Origin: Fasciola hepatica | Lineage: Eukaryota; Platyhelminthes; Trematoda; Plagiorchiida; Fasciolidae | Length of the DNA: 64,000 bases | Direction of reading: 5' to 3' | Assembly: GCA_948099385.1 (NCBI GenBank) | Contig: CANUEZ040000113.1 | Location: 5,220,501-5,284,500 of the forward strand | Shown here: positions 60,210 through 64,000 of the stretch, in pieces | How positions within the stretch are numbered: the stretch's first letter is position 1 | Layout: each line of letters starts with the position of its first letter | Translations under genes and position numbers: made by a program | Notes under the pieces: model-generated | Told to the model about the DNA's origin: nothing | The model's database searches: none | Seen by the model: only the letters and a program-made list of their open reading frames with translations

Positions 60210-60650
60210 AAATTCTTTTTTTTGCTAGGTCATATTGTAGTGGCGAATGCTGGAGCAATAGAACGATGCGAATATCACACTGATCGGGCCAACCAGTCGA
60301 GAGCCACAAACCAAAGAACATACGGTGAATATGTCGGAAGCATCCTACAGCAGACAAAAAGAGGCATTCGGACTAACAGAGAAGACACAGCGGGATCTCT
60401 GGCAACTAAAATAGCTCAGGTGAGGGGCTACCGATCAACCCTGTCAACTGGACCAATCGGATCAGCCAAATTGAAAAAATACACAGGTAGCCGGCGGGTC
60501 AGGGTTGCTGCAGCACTATTTGGAAAACGGACTAAATAAACGGGTGTATGGGTTCCACCAAGTGAACTTGGTTGGTCGCCAAAATACAGGTGTCCTCATC
60601 CGTCTCGCTTTGTTTGTTGCAATATATATCAAGAAACATTTCGAACGAAA
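60210..60650 (-). repeat. Dispersed repeat R1, copy 2
   Basis: Minus-strand partner of 19330-19810. Read from 60612, the peptide pattern RTPVFWRPTKFTWWNPYTRL is preserved, differing from copy 1 at a few residues only. The plus-strand open frame at 60150-60539 is its antisense. Confidence 0.6.
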
Positions 60651-62314
60651 GCTGTAAGTTTGGATATAGCTTATCAATGCAGTCAGTGGGCCTTGGTTGG
60701 CTACCATGTCGCACTCATAGGAATGTCCTAAAAATCACTCCTTAGATATCGTCTTCACATCTTCGGCGGACGAGCTCGAGTGCTCAGTTTTCGTAATCGT
60801 TCCGACAGTCTACAGCCAAAGCATTCTGACCGGAAGTGAACCAACGAATGATGCAAGATTGACTTTTCTCAGTTGTTCTCAGGTGGCACGAAGCTTTCTT
60901 TGCATCAGAGCTTCGGTCGGAGGTCCCTTGTTTGGAGAATTTGGGTTTAGCGTTGCACTGCGGTTCAACATAAATGTTCCAGAAGATTTTTCTACAATTC
61001 TCTCCTGATTAGACTTCTGTAGTACTGCTGAATTCGGCAAAGGCTTCAGGGATAAACGGCCCACCATCATCAGCCACGAGCGCATGGGGACAGCCTAATC
61101 GACACGCTAACCGAAATCACTTCATGTGGCGCAGTTCGCATTTCCATTGACATGGTGGCTTCAAAAATGCTTGCATATTGCCGAGTACTCTCCCAGGTTA
61201 GCGTACCAGATATGCAAGTTATGTCTGCCCTGTGCACCCGATCATAACACGATGATCTACGTGCACGGAAATCTCCAGGGGCCGGAGGCATGCGTCCCGC
61301 CCAGTACGGCCCTTATTGAGTAATACGCAGCTCTGGAATTCCATCATCGACTATGGCAGTGGAAAGGATACAGTTAACCTAAACGGTTTCAAAACGGGAT
61401 TCCTCCCAGGCCCAACCCGCCTCTTTCTAGCCACATCTCTCCAGTATCGTCAAACAAACGATAAGCTGACCACATCAGTTTCCACAAAAGCACCTACCCA
61501 AGTTTCCACTAGCAGGTATATCATTAAAACCATGTGGTTTACTTACCGAGTTTTACTTATTCAGTAGTACAACTAATTTCAAACCAATGAGGAAGTAACC
61601 AAGATCCAAAGGGGCCATTTTTGACGCACACGTCGTCATCTGTGAGCACTAAATATCATGTTTTCAGCGCCTTATTTTGCGACTAGCTTAAGTTGATGAT
61701 AGATGGCTATAAAGGTCTGTGAGAACAGAAAGAAGACATAAGTCGCGAGATACAAGTATTTCGCTTACTCTTGTCAACGGCGGACGTAAAACATGTCAGT
61801 GTATATACGTTAAAGTAGGGGGGTAAATGTAACATTAAAGTAGGCAGGATCGAATGTTCTCACAGTGTGAGGTCTGTTGGATTAATGCCAAGGCAAGCAA
61901 ACATTTTTGAGTCAATCGTTTTTGTGCACAGAGTGCTGGCTGATGCATCATGATGAGAATCGCTTCGCTGAACGCCAATAGTTTCGGTGTTGGATTGTGC
62001 AACAATACTTCGAAACATTGGGTCAGGTCAGCTTTGTAACTCGATTCAATTACGTGTTTTGCATTCGAAGAAGCTGGCGGTTTGACTTAGTTTTGTATTA
62101 CCCCCGGTAGATTGCGTCATCAATCTTGGCAGCCATTTGGGTACGTGTTTTGTCGCTCATTGAGTCAAGCAGCAATCAGTCCTACCAATGTAAACTTTGC
62201 CGCAGCTGCAAGTGAATCGGTGGACAACATGTGAGGCATTGCGATCAGCAAGGCTGTTTAAGTGATTTTGAAAACACAACCGTTTGGTCGTTTGCAGCAA
62301 AAGCAACTGCGCCG

Positions 62315-62315
<1 letters not shown>

Positions 62316-62352
<37 letters not shown>
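62316..62352. repeat. (GT)n microsatellite
   Basis: GT tract in intron 4. Confidence 0.96.
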
Positions 62353-62354
<2 letters not shown>

Positions 62355-62639
62355 TAGAGCTGTTTTAAGACCCGTTTATTTGATTGAATAAATGGTCACC
62401 TTTAAAAGACAAAGTGATAAAAAAAATTGCTTCTTTTCGACCTTCATTGTTTTCTTGCCTACCAATCTCGGCTTCTGATGTTGTTTGATGAGGTTTTCGG
62501 GATAACCGTTGATTGGCAGCGTTCTTTTCATCGACTATTCTTCATTTTGCAGCTGAACATCAGAAGTAACAATCGCCTCATAAAATCACGAACCCCATTA
62601 CAATTGGCTGGATCCTAACACCGAAAGGCGAGTTTGGAT

Positions 62640-63040
62640 TTTCACATAGGAACTGGGCGAGAAAAGATAGCAGAGAACAGGATAAGACAGTGTTCCGATG
62701 AGCCAAGTAGAGGGGGGGGGGGAGCAAAAACAGATAATAAAGAGGAAAAAAGTGACAAGATCGAAAGTATGTGCACGATCGCCAGCCCGATCGAGATTGC
62801 TTGTGGGGAAACTTTGGACTCGTGCTCCACAGCCGTAGTGTCGAAGAGTGCAGAAGCTAGTTCTTGTTGTGGACATTGAATTCACCAAGAATGGTAACTT
62901 TGATATGGGAGTCTGATGCAAACAAGTTCTCCGTGCTGAAAGACAATAAATCAACAATTGCTGGACAACTACTGCTGGTGAGCGATAAACGGCACAGAAG
63001 TCGTAGTCGAAAGATTGGAACCGGGATGTCGGCCACATCA
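62640..63040 (-). mobile_element. Jockey-like LINE endonuclease fragment
   Basis: Minus strand reads FCAVYRSPAVVVQQLLIYCL near 63000 and, after a frame change, SDSHIKVTILGEFNVHNKN near 62900. This is the C-A-V-Y-R-S-P ... I-L-G-D-F-N-x-H pattern of Jockey-type endonucleases, with the catalytic-loop Asp changed to Glu. Only this domain is present. Confidence 0.65.
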
Positions 63041-63857
63041 GCTGTAACTCGCGGCCGGAAACGTCCAGGTGCGCGATACGGCGGGAGGTAGTGATAGACT
63101 GATGGCTGAGTTTAGGATTGACCAGCTGCCGTGGGTTTCAAAACATGTCACAAGACTTGCCGTCTATGACGGCATTGATCGTTCAACTGTCCTCGTTTGT
63201 GCTACCGGAAGTGTCCCCCTGTCATTTCTGGTTTCTGTAGCGAATGTGTAACCATTCATTTGTTACTCCTCAGACAGAAGACTTGGGTCACTGGAATGGA
63301 TATTTTCGACTTGAGTTTAAAAACAACTCCCAAATCAGAATCTCCCACTCAACCAAACATTTTCTTTTAGGCCCATCTTCGATCACTAGCGCTTCGCTAT
63401 TCAGTATAAAATGATCATGTATATCTCAGGTAAAAAAACCCTTGTTTTCTTTCAGTTTCCCATTATAAACATGATAACTCGGAGTTATCTCGTGGTCTGT
63501 GAACTCGAGTCGTTTTTTATACTGTAAGAATTGAAATCAGTCATCAGCTGAGAAGCAGACAAAGTTAACAATAAAGTCATGATTATCAGAAAACCGATCG
63601 GCTTATTTTGTTCCTCGTTTGATATTAACCATTTTTGCCTTCGGTTTGGTGATTTACGGCGTGTATTCTTTGTGATTATTTCCTGTCCGACCAAGGTGGA
63701 AATCTTCCGTTCGCTGACTTCATTTGCCGACTGATCTATTTGGTCCTGTTGAGTCACCGAGTGAAGAATTGAATTGAGATCCTAGAAAACAGATGATGAC
63801 CATTTGAATCACTCCATTTCGTCTTATTCTTCCCGGTTTATCCTCCTTTTTCCATAG

Positions 63858-64000
63858 CCTCTTCACTCCACCCGGTATCATCAGACAAGAATCTTACCGC
63901 CGCGTCAATCCAAGCCTCAATTGTGCACCAGGTGGTCCCGCACCAGGATGTTTCGTGTTGTCAGGAACTAACCGACAGCGACTTTGTCACCATGATTGTC
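63858..64000 (+). CDS. SVOP: SVOP-like transporter, exon e (lumenal loop, cut by window end)
   Basis: Partial fifth exon, running off the window. The acceptor is ttccatag at 63857. Two leading bases complete the split codon left by exon d, which fixes the frame. In that frame it ends CCQELTDSDFVTMIV, matching the conserved C-x-x-L-T-x-x-D-Y/F segment just before helix 8 in SVOP proteins. Before it lies a longer loop of about 30 residues with one N-x-T sequon (NLT) and a cysteine pair, so the loop between helices 7 and 8 looks about 20 residues longer than in vertebrate SVOP. A second frame is also open through the exon, so the assignment rests on phase and the terminal motif. Confidence 0.72.

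Larger units (their letters stand above)
49853..63857 (+). other. Intron 4 of the SVOP-like gene (14.0 kb)
   Basis: Donor gtgagt, acceptor ttccatag. It contains a SINE, several microsatellites, a foldback repeat with an adjacent (TA)n tract, LINE remnants on both strands, a dispersed repeat at 60210-60650 and a Jockey-like endonuclease scrap. Nothing recognised in 49853-50675, 50915-52280, 53340-54395, 58755-60205, 60655-62315, 62355-62635 and 63045-63857. Confidence 0.75.

Noticed and set aside
60150..60539. 129-codon plus-strand frame with a hydrophobic start
   Set aside because: Antisense of repeat R1, whose conserved peptide lies on the other strand. No family match.
1..64000. CRISPR arrays, bacterial operons, rRNA genes
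   Set aside because: None seen. Spliceosomal introns and retrotransposons show a eukaryotic nuclear genome.

Overview
This is eukaryotic DNA. It is most likely from a digenean flatworm with a large genome (a fluke of the fasciolid, paragonimid or opisthorchiid kind). The reasons are one gene with tiny exons and huge GT-AG introns, abundant RTE-like LINEs that resemble known trematode SR2-type elements, CR1/Jockey-type LINEs, tRNA-derived SINEs, gypsy remnants and long (TA)n and (GT)n tracts. Base composition looks too GC-rich for Schistosoma. The species cannot be fixed from the sequence alone.

The only host gene I can support lies on the + strand and spans the whole window. Five coding exons (1287-1350, 7502-7627, 31204-31335, 49696-49852, 63858-64000 and beyond) encode consecutive pieces of an SVOP-like (synaptic vesicle 2-related) major facilitator transporter. 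All splice phases agree (0, 0, 0, 1). The exons total 622 coding bases in 64 kb. The four complete introns are about 6.2, 23.6, 18.4 and 14.0 kb. The gene starts before and ends after the window.

Nearly everything else is transposon-derived. Intron 1 holds a full-length RTE-like LINE (2232-5988) with a 13-bp target-site duplication, and a gypsy pol scrap. Intron 2 holds an internally deleted relative (about 9480-11296), a gypsy gag remnant, a solo DNA-transposon end, a CR1/Jockey LINE, SINEs and low-copy dispersed repeats. Intron 3 begins with an inverted rearranged copy of the intron-1 LINE locus (31507-35310). It also holds SINEs, decayed LINEs and an almost complete DDE transposon with about 320-bp terminal inverted repeats (44118-46038). 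Intron 4 holds a 106-bp-arm foldback repeat, LINE remnants including two abutting minus-strand elements (54730-58750), a dispersed repeat and a Jockey-like endonuclease fragment.

The most striking observation is the structure of 31507-35310. It reads as a circular copy of 3247-6403, carrying the LINE 3' part plus the unique right flank and target-site duplication of the intron-1 insertion. That circle appears to have integrated by a single homologous crossover into a resident LINE 3' fragment. The result is an inverted repeat of roughly 3.2 kb flanking exons 2 and 3. Those exons together make 258 nt, in frame and without a stop, so back-splicing to a circular RNA is a testable consequence.
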